In this document: in pieces, positions 35,001 through 44,808 of the stretch
Position numbering within the stretch: position 1 is the stretch's first letter
How the letters are laid out: every line of letters begins with the position of its first letter
Origin: Luscinia megarhynchos
Taxonomy: Eukaryota; Chordata; Aves; Passeriformes; Turdidae
NCBI GenBank assembly: GCA_034336665.1
Contig: CM067584.1
Location: 2,728,001 to 2,792,000, forward strand
Direction of reading: 5' to 3'
DNA: 64,000 nucleotides
Notes under the pieces: generated by a model
The model's database searches: none
Told to the model about the DNA's origin: nothing
Seen by the model: the letters and a program-made list of their open reading frames with translations, nothing else
Made by a program: the position numbers and the translations under genes

Positions 35001-35935
35001 CAGGTGTAACACGCACAAACGGGTGTAACACACACACAGAGGTGTAACACACACGAACGGGTGTGTAACACACACACAGCTGTAACACACACGAACGGGT
35101 GTGTAACACACAAACGGGTGTGTAACACACACAGCTGTAAATACCCACATCTGCCGCCCACCCCCGTGCCAGGCTCCGGGGAACAGCCGCGCCCCCACCA
35201 GGACCCCCCCAGCCGTGTCCCCTCGGGAGCTGTCCCCAAGGCCACGGCCGTGTCCCCTCGGGAGCTGTCCCCTCGGTCACGGCCGTGTCCCCTCGGGAAC
35301 TGTCCCCTCGGTCACGGCCGTCTCCCCTCGGGAACTGTCCCCTCGGTCACGGCCGCGTCCCCTCGGGAACTGTCCCCTCCGTCACGGCCGTGTCCCCTCG
35401 GGAGCTGTCCCCAAGTCACGGCCGTGTCCCCTCGGGAGCTGTCCCCTCGGTCACGGCGTGTCCCCTCGGGAGCTGTCCCCAAGGTCACGCCGTGTCCCCT
35501 CGGGGTTCCGTGCCCGAGGTGTGGCGGGGACAGGCTGCAGCCCCGCTCCGCCTGCGCTGATGGATGGCTGCGTGTGCCAGCACCGCAGCACGGGCACAGA
35601 TCCCGGGCTGCCCCCAGCCCCCCAGAGCCCCCCGAGCTGTCCCCGCCCCTCCCGTGCCAGCCCCGCGCTCCCGCGCCGTGTCCCCACCGCTGTCCCCACC
35701 CCGGTACTCACAGCGAGATGACCTCGGGGGGCAGGTTCTTGGGCACAGCCTTGGAGTCCACGCAAAAAGCCGTGTCCCGCGTGCAGGAGCAGCTCGGGGG
35801 GCACGGGGGGGGCCGGGGGGGCCGCCGCCCCTCGGCCGGCAGCCAGAGCCAGGCCACGGCGAGGAGGAGGAGGAGGAGGGGGAGGCGAGAGCCGAGCCGG
35901 TCCTTCAGCATCCTCCTCCCGCGCCGCAGCTCCAT
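32029..35935 (-). CDS. LGI3: LGI3, leucine-rich glioma-inactivated protein 3; complete, 8 exons, about 554 aa
   Basis: Minus-strand exons: 35935-35712, 34134-34063, 33982-33911, 33802-33731, 33641-33570, 33354-33185, 33090-32926, 32846-32029. Total 1,665 nt, in phase. Exon 1 gives a basic start, a Leu-rich signal peptide and the LRRNT cap [20 protein letters not shown]. Four exons of exactly 72 nt each encode one 24-residue LRR. The next encodes the LRRCT cap with [14 protein letters not shown]. The last two encode the seven-bladed EPTP propeller ([32 protein letters not shown], ending [10 protein letters not shown]). LGI proteins are secreted and bind ADAM22/23/11 on neurons; LGI3 has also been tied to axonal Kv1 channels and to skin and fat signalling. 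The start at 35,935 gives an N-terminal extension; a start at 35,911 (MLKDRLGS) gives a more typical signal peptide and about 546 aa. The human-like sequence and position beside SFTPC separate it from LGI1/2/4. Confidence 0.97.
34215..34435. repeat. 24-bp minisatellite, LGI3 intron 1
   Basis: Nine copies of GCGGGAGGGGACAGAGGGAC plus CCCA, purine-rich on plus, about 80 bp from LGI3 exon 2. Confidence 0.92.
34515..35145. repeat. Minisatellite with AGGTGTAA/AGGTGTGA motif, LGI3 intron 1
   Basis: CA-rich array in which ACACACACAGGTGTAACACAC recurs about 25 times with spacers such as CATGAACGGGTGTGT. Many units contain AGGTGTGA or AGGTGTAA, the T-box half-site pattern. Cys/Val/Thr-rich minus-strand frames of 370-397 codons are repeat artefacts. 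Confidence 0.92.
35205..35512. repeat. 35-bp minisatellite, LGI3 intron 1
   Basis: Eight to nine copies of GTCACGGCCGTGTCCCCTCG plus GGAGCTGTCCCCTCG, CpG-containing, 200 bp from LGI3 exon 1. Confidence 0.92.
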
Positions 35936-36690
35936 CACGCCCTGGCCTTATCCCTGTCTGATCCCGGCAGCTGCTCCAACGCCGCGGTGCTGTGGAAAAG
36001 CCTGAAAACCCTTTTTTTCCTCTATTTTTGTTGTTGTTTTTTTGTTTTATTTTTTTTCCCTTCTCCCCGGGGACTCTCAGCGTGGAGAAGCGGAGGCTGC
36101 GGGCGGCTGACCCGCGGCTCTGCAGCACACCATGCCCGCTGCTGCGGGAGGGAGGGAGGGATGGAGGGAGGGATGGAGGGAGGGATGCGGCTGAGTGACA
36201 GCGCCAGCATCCCCGTGCACGCGTGTCCGTGCGCGCGTGTCCCCGGCTCCGACCCAGCTCGGGGTTCCACGCCGGCTGCTGTTGGACTGGGGGGGGACAG
36301 CGCAGGGGTGACACCCCCGCAGTGGCTCCCCCACCTCGGCCACGCCACCCCGTCCGTCCCAGGCACCCAAATCTCCCCTGCCAGGCGTCCATCTGCGCCG
36401 TCCCTGGCACGGCGCCCTCGGGAACAATGAGTGCAGCCAGCTCCTTCCCCCCGCGGGGGGGGCACCGGCAGCTGAACCAGCGGCGCAGCCCCCCCGGTAC
36501 GCGCTGGGGGTGCTGGGCCCCGGGGCTGGGCGTGGAGGGTGGGCGCTGCCCGCTGTTTGCCTTGGCACCCCCTCCGCTCCCGGATAAGCGCCAGCGAGGG
36601 GTCCCCGGAGGTTTTGCGGCCCCTCCCGGGCTCAGCAAACAGCACGAGTGGCACTCGGCAGCCGGAGCCGCCCCAGCCTTGTGGGGAAAC
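35936..36690. other. Shared upstream region between LGI3 (minus) and SFTPC (plus)
   Basis: Head-to-head interval of about 840 bp between the two start codons. It contains a T-rich patch (36,010-36,060), a GGGAGGGAT micro-array (36,150-36,185) and CpG-rich sequence. No exon is recognised. Regulatory elements of both genes must lie at least partly here. Confidence 0.45.
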
Positions 36691-36697
36691 TATAAAT
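36691..36697 (+). promoter_or_regulatory. SFTPC: TATA box of SFTPC
   Basis: TATAAAT in GGGGAAACTATAAATGCC, 82 bases before the SFTPC ATG. This leaves a 5' UTR of about 50 nt, normal for this gene. Confidence 0.75.
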
Positions 36698-36772
36698 GCC
36701 CCCGAAAGCCCGGCTGGCAAAGGGACAGGAGGGGAAAATCGGGCTGGCGAAGGGACAGGAGCGCACGGAGAG

Positions 36773-37701
36773 ATGGACGAGAGCCCCAAAGAGGCGCTGA
36801 TGGAGGAGGCACCTCCGGTAAGGAGCACCCACCGCCCCCCACCCACCGCCCTGAGGGGCTGAGCTGCCCCCGCTGCCACCCCCTGTGTCCCCAACAGAGG
36901 TACACGGAGTCCCCGCGCCTGCCCTGCATCCCCCGCGAGCTCAGGGGCCTCCTGCTGATGGTGGCGCTGGTGGCGGTGGCCCTCGTGGTGGTCAACGTCG
37001 CCTTCCTCCTGCTGGGGCTGCACCTCAGCGAGTCGCACGCCGAGACGGTGAGGGCGGGGAGGGGGGTCGGGATGTTGGCGGGGATGGAGCTCGGCCCCCG
37101 CAGAGCCCCGTGACCCCGCCGCCCCGGCAGGTGCTGCGAATGACCACGCACGGGCTGGAGGGCGAGGGGACCCCCCAGCAGCTCGCCGTGAGCAAGAGGG
37201 AGAGGAGCGCGACGTTCGCGGTGCGGGACGGGCTCAACGCCTCGGCCACGGTGGTGTACGACTACGGCAAGGTGCGTGGGGACCTGGGGACAGCCGCGAC
37301 AGCTGTCGCGACAGGGCGGGGCTGAGCTGAGCCGGCTGTGTCCGCAAACAGCTGCTGGTCGGCTACAGGTCGTGGCGCCGCCGCGGCTGCTACATCGCCC
37401 GCGTGGACAAGGACAACTTCCCGGGGCTGGACGCTGTCACCGAGACCTTCCAGCGGCGCCAGGTGAGCGCAGAGCGCTGGGACGGGGGTGGAGCAGCCCT
37501 GGGTTCGGCACAACTCAAACCTGCCATCCTGGGAATGTGGGGCTGGGGGTTTGTCACCTCTGGAGGGGACACTGTGGGTGGCAGTTCTCTGTCCCGCAGG
37601 GTGAGGAGCTCGGGGACAAGGCCGCGGCTCTGGCTGACCGCTCCATCCTGGGCACCACCATCAACATCCTCTGCAGCGCCGTGCCCGTGTTCTGGGCGTA
37701 G
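36773..37701 (+). CDS. SFTPC: SFTPC, pulmonary surfactant protein C precursor; complete, 5 exons, 182 aa
   Basis: Exons: 36773-36817, 36898-37047, 37131-37271, 37352-37462, 37600-37701. Total 549 nt, each exon boundary in phase 0 (human proprotein 191/197 aa). The start MDESPKEALMEEAPP aligns with the human MDVGSKEVLMESPP. Exon 2 encodes the mature surfactant peptide: one palmitoylation-type Cys (RLPCIPREL), then a Val/Leu-rich type II transmembrane helix (LLLMVALVAVALVVVNVAFL). Exons 3-5 form linker and BRICHOS domain: VVYDYGK, CYIARVDKDNFPGLDAV and ILCSAVPVFWA, holding the family's conserved Asp and paired Cys. The proprotein is made in alveolar type II cells, where BRICHOS chaperones the aggregation-prone helix until the peptide is released in lamellar bodies. 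Difference from human: one juxtamembrane Cys instead of two. Confidence 0.97.
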
Positions 37702-37939
37702 GGACGGCGACATGCGGGTGGCGCTGTGCCCCGCGCTGCCTTCCGAGCGGGACACCGGGAATCTCCTCCTCCTCCTCCTCCTCCTCCTCCTCCTCCTCCT
37801 CCTCGTCCCCATCCCCGGGACAGCCACCCCGCCGCGGGGCTGAACCATCCGCGCTCGGCACCGCGGCTTTCCCACTGCTCTCGCCGCAAAAAAAATAATA
37901 ATAATTGGGGTTTGGTTTGGGATTTGCTTCTGTCTACAA

Positions 37940-37945
37940 AGTAAA
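37940..37945 (+). terminator. SFTPC: Probable SFTPC polyadenylation signal (AGTAAA variant)
   Basis: CTACAAAGTAAAGCCTGTG, 239 bases after the stop, followed by a GT-rich stretch (TGTGTTCTTGCC). A (CTC)n run at 37,764-37,805 lies in the 3' UTR. Confidence 0.5.
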
Positions 37946-38094
37946 GCCTGTGTCGCCGCCTCCGAGTGTGTTCTTGCCTTTCCTGGGTGCTGGGGACAGG
38001 GACACGGTGCCCCACGGGGTGTCTCCTTGTGGGGTGCGGGGTGGGGAGGGGAATCCTCGTGTTGGGGGGAGGGTCAAAGGGGGACAGCAGCACA

Positions 38095-38515
38095 ACTGCA
38101 CACCGTGTCCCCATCTGTGTCCTCGAGTGTCCCCATCTGTGTCCCCTGAGTGTCCCCATCTGTGTGCCTCCAGTGTCCCCACCTGTGTCCCCCTGAGTGT
38201 CCCCACTTGTGCTCCTCCAGTGTCCCCATCTGTGCCCCTCCAGTGTCTCCGTCTGTGTCCCCTGAGTGTCCCCATCTGTGTCACCTGAGTGTCCCCATCT
38301 GTGCCCCTCCAGTGTCCCCATCTGTGCCCCCTGAGTGTCCCCATCTATGTCCCCTGAGTGTCCCACCTGTGTCCCCTGAGTGTCCCCATCTGTGTCCCTC
38401 CAGTGTCCCCATCTGTGTCCCCTGAGTGTCCCAATCTGTGCCCTCTGAGTGTCCCCTGAGTGTCCCCATCTGTGCCCTCTGAGTGTCCCACCTGTGCCCC
38501 CCAAGTCTGGAGGAT
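38095..38515. repeat. 22-bp minisatellite downstream of SFTPC
   Basis: About 19 copies of TGTCCCCATCTGTGTCCCCT plus GAG, with CCTCCAG variants. Between the two SFTPC-type genes. Confidence 0.92.
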
Positions 38516-39610
38516 GGAAGGAGCAGCCTCTGCACTTCCAGAAACGCTCCCAAGCCTGTCCCCTCCCGGTGCAGGTGGGGACAGAGGGGCTGTGCCACAT
38601 CCCCAGTGGGAGCCAAGCCCTGGGTCACCCACAGACACCACGATCCACTCGCTCCAGCTCCCCAAATCTCCATCCCCTCCCTTTCCCCATCCATTCCACC
38701 CCTCCTGCCCCACTTCAGCTTGGGGCCACTTCCAAACTCTGCACGGAAAAACAGGGGAGCACCACGGCTGGGAGGGACAAAAGAGACCCCTGGAAGTCGA
38801 TTTGATCTTTCCAGAGCTGCAAACTCAGTGTTGTCCCCAAAATCACTGCCACGGGCAAGGAGGGGGGTCACAGCTCACTTTGCTGGGGACATTGCAGCTT
38901 GCCATGTGCTGACTCTGTTTCCCAAAAAACCCTGCCTGTGATAAGCAGCTGGGTCAGGAGGGTGCCAAGGGCCAGGAGAGGGGATAAGGGCCCCCACAGT
39001 GACAGAGCAAACAGCCAGGAGCCTCTCCAGGGACTCTTGTGGCCCTTGGGAAAACAGGCAGAGTTCACCCCCCCAGTCCTGGCTGTGGGTTTTGGGTGGC
39101 TGGAGGGGTCCCAATTGCAGGAAAGGCAAAACCAAGGCCCAGACCCCTGAGGGGAACATGCTAGAGCTGGGACACCCTCCCCCCAAAAAAATCCACACCT
39201 CTGCCAGCCCCAAAATCCACCAGCAGTGGTGTCTGAGCAGCCTCAGGGGCAAAAATGCAGGTCAGGGACATTTCCCGTGCCTTGGTGACCCTGTTCCCAC
39301 CCCATCCCTGAGGATTACAGGAAATCTTTGATGTCCTGTTTGCTCCAGGTGCCAAGGGACACGAGCCAGGTCCCACCTGTGCCCAGGGCCGGATGCCCCA
39401 CCCTGGAGGGTTTGTTTTGGCCCTGGCACCTCGCTCCTGGGCAGCTGAGAAGGACAAGGACCCTTGAGGCAGAGCCCTCAGAGCCTCTCCAGCAGCAGGT
39501 TCCCAGCAGGGCCCAGCTGGGAGTGGGAGCTCAGCAAACACCAGTGGAGTGGCTCACATGCCAGGGCCACCAAACCCTTCCCAGGGGCCACTCCAGTCCC
39601 CACCCCAGTG
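38516..39610. other. Intergenic between SFTPC and its paralogue
   Basis: Unique moderate-GC sequence. No exon recognised. The last few hundred bases are the presumed promoter of the paralogue. Confidence 0.45.
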
Positions 39611-39616
39611 CCCCAG

Positions 39617-39623
39617 TATAAAA
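39617..39623 (+). promoter_or_regulatory. TATA box of the SFTPC paralogue
   Basis: TATAAAA in CCCCAGTATAAAACTGCC, 79 bases before the ATG at 39,696, nearly the same spacing as in SFTPC (82). This suggests the promoter architecture was duplicated with the gene. Confidence 0.7.
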
Positions 39624-39695
39624 CTGCCAGTCCCAGCAGCCAGGCTGGGCTGGGAATGGGAGGAGAAGGAGGAGGAGGAGGAGGAGGAGGCAGCC

Positions 39696-42016
39696 ATGGA
39701 GAGCAGCATGAAGCAGGTGGTGTTTGAAGAGGAGGTGAGTGCCTGCAGCACCGAGGGGTCCCTGCAGCCAGCTGAGCACCCAGTTCATCCCAGCAAGGCA
39801 CCAGTGCCTGGGGTGGGGGTTTGGGCCATGGGATGGGGGTTGGACCATGGGATGCGGGTTTGGATCATGGGATGGGATTTGGATCATGGGATGGGAGTTT
39901 GGATCATGGGATGGGATTTGGGCCATGGGATGGAATTTGGGCCGTGGGATGGGGGTTGGACCATGGGATGCGGGTTTGGATCATGGGATGGGGTTTGGAC
40001 CCCCGGGAGGGGAGTTTGGACCATGGGATGGGATTTGGGCCATGGGATGGGGGTTTGGACCATGGGATGGGGTTTGGATCATGGGATGGGGTTTGGACCC
40101 CCGGGAGGGGAGTTTGGACCATGGGATGGGATTTGGACCCCGGGGATGGGGATTTAGGCCATGGGATGGGATTTGGACCCCCAGGATGGGGTTTGGACCC
40201 CCGGGATGGGAGTTTGGCCCATGGGATGGGGGTTTGGATCATGGGATGAGGGTTTGGGCCATGGGATGGGGGTTTGGGCCCGCGGGATGGGGGTTGGACC
40301 CCCGGGATGGGGGTTGGATCATGGGATGGGGGTTTGGACCATGGGATGAGGGGTTTGGGCCATGGGATGGGGGTTGGACCGTGGGATGGGGTTTGGAGCC
40401 CCGGGATGGGGTTTAGACCCCCAGGATGAGGGTTTGGACCATGGGATGGAGTTTGGACCATGGGATGGGGGTTTGGACCATGGGATGGGATTTGGACCCG
40501 GGAATGGGGGTTGGACCATGGGATGGGGTTTGGACCCCCGGGATGGGGTTTGGATCATGGGATGGGGTTTGGATCATGGGATGGAGTTTGGACCATGGGA
40601 TGGGATTCGGGCCATGGGATGGGATTTGGGCCATGGGATGGGATTTGGGCCATGGGATGGGATTCGGGCCATGGGATGAGGGTTTGGACCGGGAATGGGG
40701 GTTGGACCATGGGATGGGATTTGGGCCATGGGATGGGGTTTGGACCCCCGGGATGGGATTTGGGCCATGGGATGGGGGTTGGATCATGGGATGGGGTTTG
40801 GACCCCCGGGATGGGGTTTAGACCCCCCAGGATGAGGGTTTGGACCATGGGATGGAGTTTGGACCGTGGGATGGGGGTTTGGACCATGGGATGGGGTTTG
40901 GACCCCCGGGATGGGGTTTGGATCATGGGATGGGGTTTGGACCATGGGATGCTGCATTCCCAGCCCCCAGGAGCAGCGGGATGAGAGCTGCACCCCCACC
41001 CCAACCTCCTGCACCCCCCAGCACCCACCTGCACCCCCCCGACCGCATCCCCCGCACCAGCAGGACTCGGGGAACGGCTGCTGCTGCCCGGGCTGCTGCC
41101 TGCCCTGCGCCAAATGCTGCACCAAATGCAGCGTGTGCTGCGCCAAGTGCTGCACCAGGTGCGGCATGTGCTGCGCCAGGTGCTGCTGCCTGCCCAGGTG
41201 CTGCCGCTGCCCCGAGTGCCCCAAGTGCCCCAAGTGTCCCGGCTGCGGCAGCTGCTCCGGCTGCCTCCTGAAGTCGCTGTGCTTCGTCCCTCGGCTGCTC
41301 TGCTACCTGCCCCGCAAGCTGCTGGGCTGCTGCCACCTCCGCTGCCTGCTGGTGGCGGTGGTCGTGGTGCTGCTGCTGGCGCTCGTCATCGCCGGCGCCC
41401 TGCTGATGCGGCTGAGCGCGGAGCGGAGCCGCGCTGACACCGTGAGTGGGGATCCCCCCAAATGCAGTATGCCCGGGGGAGGGGTTGTTGGAGACTCTGA
41501 GGTCCCCCCTCGCCCCTCTCCAGGTGCTGCGGGGCGGGTTGGGGGCTGGACTGGCGTGGGAAGAGGACGCGGCCACTTTCTACCTGGACGGCGGGGACGG
41601 GAACGCGGCCACGCTGGTCTACGATTACAGGAATGTGAGTGTCGGGGTGCAGGGGGCGCGGGGAGGGGGACACGGGATGGACTGAGCCGGGCTCGGCTCC
41701 CGACAGCTGCTGGTGAGCTACAGAGCCCGGCGGCGCCGCGCCTGCTTCGTGACCCGCGTGGACAAGGACAACCTCCCGGGGCTGGACGCCGTGCTCGGCA
41801 CCTTCCAGCGCCGGCAGGTCAGCACCTGGCTGGGCGGGGGGGCGCGGGGGGCGTGTGCAGCCCCCCCGGTGAGGGATGATGAGGATGATGATGATGATGA
41901 TGATGATGTCCCCTCTGTCCAGGCTGACAAAATCTCCCGTGCCCCTGGCTGACCGCTCCCTCCTGGGCACCACGGCGAGCATCCTCTGCAGCCTCCTCCC
42001 TGTTTATTGGGCTTAA
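39696..42016 (+). CDS. Cysteine-rich SFTPC paralogue (BRICHOS, type II membrane protein), with an apparent frameshift in the last exon
   Basis: Exons: 39696-39734 (MESSMKQVVFEEE), exon 2 ending 41441, 41524-41634, 41707-41817, 41923-42016. All junctions are phase 0, as in SFTPC. Exon 2 may begin at 40971, 41022 or 41061; all three acceptors are phase 0, and 41022 has the best pyrimidine tract. The N-terminal cytosolic part holds about 33 Cys in about 95 residues, in CC, CxC and CCxxC patterns (for example KCCTKCSVCCAKCCTRC). Then comes a basic/Leu-rich joint and a transmembrane helix (CLLVAVVVVLLLALVIAG) ending ALLMRLSAERS, matching human SP-C GALLMGL. The BRICHOS part keeps LVYDYRN, CFVTRVDKDNLPGLDAV and LADRSLLGTT...YWA. 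As read, exon 5 stops at 41,952 (ADKISRAPG); removing one C from the run at 41,942-41,945 restores the conserved ending to 42,016. The Cys domain could be palmitoylated, disulphide-linked or metal-binding. Function is unknown to me. Confidence 0.85.
39815..40965. repeat. 19-21-bp minisatellite filling intron 1 of the SFTPC paralogue
   Basis: About 55 units of ATGGGATGGGGTTTGGACC with variants GATCATGG, GGGCCATGG and CCCCCGGG. The intron is almost nothing but this array. Trp/Gly/Met-rich plus-strand and Pro/Ser/His-rich minus-strand frames are repeat artefacts. Confidence 0.95.
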
Positions 42017-42474
42017 AACCCCCAGGGTGCGACCCCCGCGGCATTGCGGGACCCCCACCCACCCGGCGGCACCCTCACAGCGCCAGCTTTGCCTCGCAGC
42101 ATCCCCGACAGCGCCGCCGGCCGCCCCGATTTTTCGGGAATTTCGGGGGTGAGGAGGGGTGGAGGGGTCGGTGCTGGGGGGAGGGGCTGCAGGCGCGGGG
42201 AGGGGGCGGGGCGGGGGGACAGCTGGTTTGTCACTTAAGTCTTCGCAGCTTCGCCAAAACCCAAGTGCAAAAACGAGCTTAAAAAAAAAAAAAACCAACA
42301 TGACATTTAAAGAAAACACAATTCTCCGTTCCACTTCTTCCCTCCCGCCTTCCCCCTGCCTTAAAACCGCCTGGAGGGCGGAGCTTGGATTTTGGGGGGG
42401 ATTTTTATTTTTTTGGGGGGGTGCTGCCTGACCTGAGCTGCCCCAGAGCCAGGCTGGCCTGAAAATGGGAAAAA
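42017..42474. other. 3' region of the SFTPC paralogue
   Basis: Unique sequence after the conserved stop, including an A13 run (42,281-42,293). AATAAA motifs inside the array beginning about 42,479 could serve as polyadenylation signal. No other gene seen. Confidence 0.4.
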
Positions 42475-42590
42475 AAGGAATAAAGGAATAAAGGAAAAAA
42501 GGAATAAAGGAATAAAGGAAAAAGGAATAAAGGAAAAAAGGAATAAAGGAATAAAAGAATAAAAGAATAAAGGAATAAAGGAGCAGGGCA
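42475..42590. repeat. Microsatellite (AATAAAGG)n
   Basis: About 14 copies of GGAATAAA/GGAAAAAA. It contains many AATAAA hexamers in plus orientation downstream of the SFTPC paralogue. Confidence 0.92.
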
Positions 42591-42639
42591 GGAACCGGGG
42601 CTGGGATCAGCAATTACCAGGATCAGGCCTGATAAGAAC

Positions 42640-42940
42640 TGGGAATTACCGGGATTTTTTGGGATCAGGCGTTATTAAGCTCGGGTGTTATTAGGAATGT
42701 CGGTGCTGGTGTTGTTAGGATCGGGTTGTTGGTGTTAGCAGGATTTTTTAGGACTGGGATACTGGTGTTACTGGGATCAGATATTAGCAGGATGAGATGC
42801 TGGTACTATAAGGATCAGGATTTTATTGGGATCAGGATTTTGTTAGGATCAGGATTTTGTTAGGACCAGGATTTTATTAGGATCAGGATTTTATTATGAT
42901 CAGGCTCTATTAGGATCAGGCTCTATTAGGACTGGAGAGG
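42640..42940. repeat. Minisatellite, GGATCAGGATTTTATTA unit
   Basis: Degenerate first half (GGGATCAGGCGTTATTA, GGTGTTACTGGGATC), then seven clearer 19-22-bp units of AGGATCAGGATTTTATT. Confidence 0.85.
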
Positions 42941-42949
42941 TCAGGAAAA

Positions 42950-43345
42950 GTATCCCTGGAGAGGCTGGCCTCCCTGCAGAGGCTGGGATCTCTGCAGAGG
43001 CTGGGAATCCTGGAGAGGCTGGGAATCCTGGAGAGGCTGGCCTCCCTGCAGAGGCTGGGATCCTGCAAAGGCTGCCCTCCCTGGGGAGGCTGGGATCCTG
43101 CAGAGGCTGGGATCCTGCAGAGGCTGGCCTCCCTGGAGAGGCTCCCTGGAGGGTCCGGGATCCTGGAGAGGCTGGCCTCCCTGCAGAGGCTGGGATCCCT
43201 GGGGAGGCTGGGAAAAGGATCCCTGGAGAGGCTGAGGATCCCCAGAGAGGCTGGGATCTCTGCAGAGGCTGGGAATCCTGGAGAGGCTGGGATCCTGTAG
43301 AGGCTGGGATCCTGCAGAGGCTCCCTAGAGGGGCTGGCCTCGGTA
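42950..43345. repeat. Minisatellite, GAGAGGCTGGGATCCTGCA unit
   Basis: About 20 units of roughly 18-20 bp alternating CTGGAGAGGCTGGCCTCC and CTGCAGAGGCTGGGATC. Confidence 0.9.
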
Positions 43346-43349
43346 CCGG

Positions 43350-44500
43350 AGGGTTCAGGATCGGTACCGGGGAGCAGGATCGGTACCGGGAGGGAGCAGG
43401 ATCGGTACCGGAGAGAGCAGGATCGGTACCGGGGGGATCAGGATCGGTACCGGGGATCAGGATCGGTACCGGAGAGAGCAGGATCGGTACCAGGAGAGCA
43501 GGATCGGTACGGAGAGCAGGATCGGTACCGGGGGTCAGGATCGGTACCGGGGAGCAGGATCGGTACCGGGAGAGAGCAGGATCGGTACCGGGAGGAGCAG
43601 GATCGGTACCCGGAGAGAGCAGGATCGGTACCGGAGAGCAGGATCGGTACCGGGGGGTCAGGATCGGTACCGGGGAGCAGGATCGGTACCGGGGGGTCAG
43701 GATCGGTACCGGGGAGCAGGATCGGTACCGGGGGTCAGGATCGGTACCGGGAGGGATCAGGATCGGTACCGGAGAGAGCAGGATCGGTACCGGGGCGATC
43801 AGGATCGGTACCGGAGAGAGCAGGATCGGTACCCGGAGGGATCAGGATCGGTACCGGAGACAGCAGGATCGAGTACCGAGGGGGATCAGGATCGGTACCG
43901 GGGAGGAGCAGGATCGGTACCGGGGATCAGGATCGGTACCGGGGAGCAGGATCGGTACCGGGGGGATCAGGATCGGTATTGGGGAGGTCAGGATCGGTAC
44001 CGGAGAGCAGGATCGGTACCGGGGAGCAGGAGATGGTACCGGGAGGGATCAGGATCGGTACCGGGGATCAGGATCGGTACCGGAGAGAGCAGGATCGGTA
44101 CCGGAGAGAGCAGGATCGGTACCGGGGAGCAGGATCGGTACCGGGGCGATCAGGATCGGTACCGAGAGCAGGATCGGTACCGGAGAGAGCAGGATCGGTA
44201 GCGGGGGGATCAGGATCGGTACCGGAGAGAGCAGGATCGTACCAGGGAGGATCAGGATCGGTACCGAAAGAGAGCAGGATCGGTACCGGGGAGCAGGATC
44301 GGTACCAGAGGGATCAGGATCGGTACCGGGGAGCAGGATCGGTACCAGAGGGATCAGGATCGGTACCGGAGAGCAGGATCGGTACCAGAGGGATCAGGAT
44401 CGGTACCGGAGGGAGCAGGATCGGTACCGGGGAGCAGGATCGGTACCGGGAGGGATCAGGATCGGTACCGGAGAGAGCAGGATCGGTACCGGGGGATACC
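43350..44500. repeat. Minisatellite of AGCAGGATCGGTACCGG, upstream of BMP1
   Basis: About 55 units of 17-24 bp, most containing the palindrome GGTACC (a KpnI site) followed by GGAGAGAGCAGGATC or GGGGGATCAGGATC. It ends about 300 bp before the BMP1 start codon. Confidence 0.95.
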
Positions 44501-44808
44501 AGACGGGACCCGGGGTGCAGGACGGGACAGGACGGGGCAGTCCCGGCCCCGGGGGGCTGCGGGCCAGGTCCCCGCAAGAGCCCGGCCCCGCCGCCCCCCG
44601 GCGCTGGCCCCGCTCCCAGCCCTGCGCCCGGGGCTGCAGGGGCCGAGCTCCGCGCTTGAACCCGCCCCCGCCAGATCTCATTTCCCTAAGCGAAAAAAAG
44701 AAAAAAAAGAGAGAAGAAAGGAAAAAAAGAGGGAGAGAGCGCGAGGGAGTAAGGCGAAGAAGGGAAGGAAAGAGGGAAGAGAGGAAGGAAAAAAGGCCGG
44801 CCGGAGCC

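Noticed and set aside
34005..35280. Minus-strand Cys/Val/Thr-rich frames of 373-397 codons
   Set aside because: Product of the CA-rich AGGTGTAA array in LGI3 intron 1, in three frames at once.
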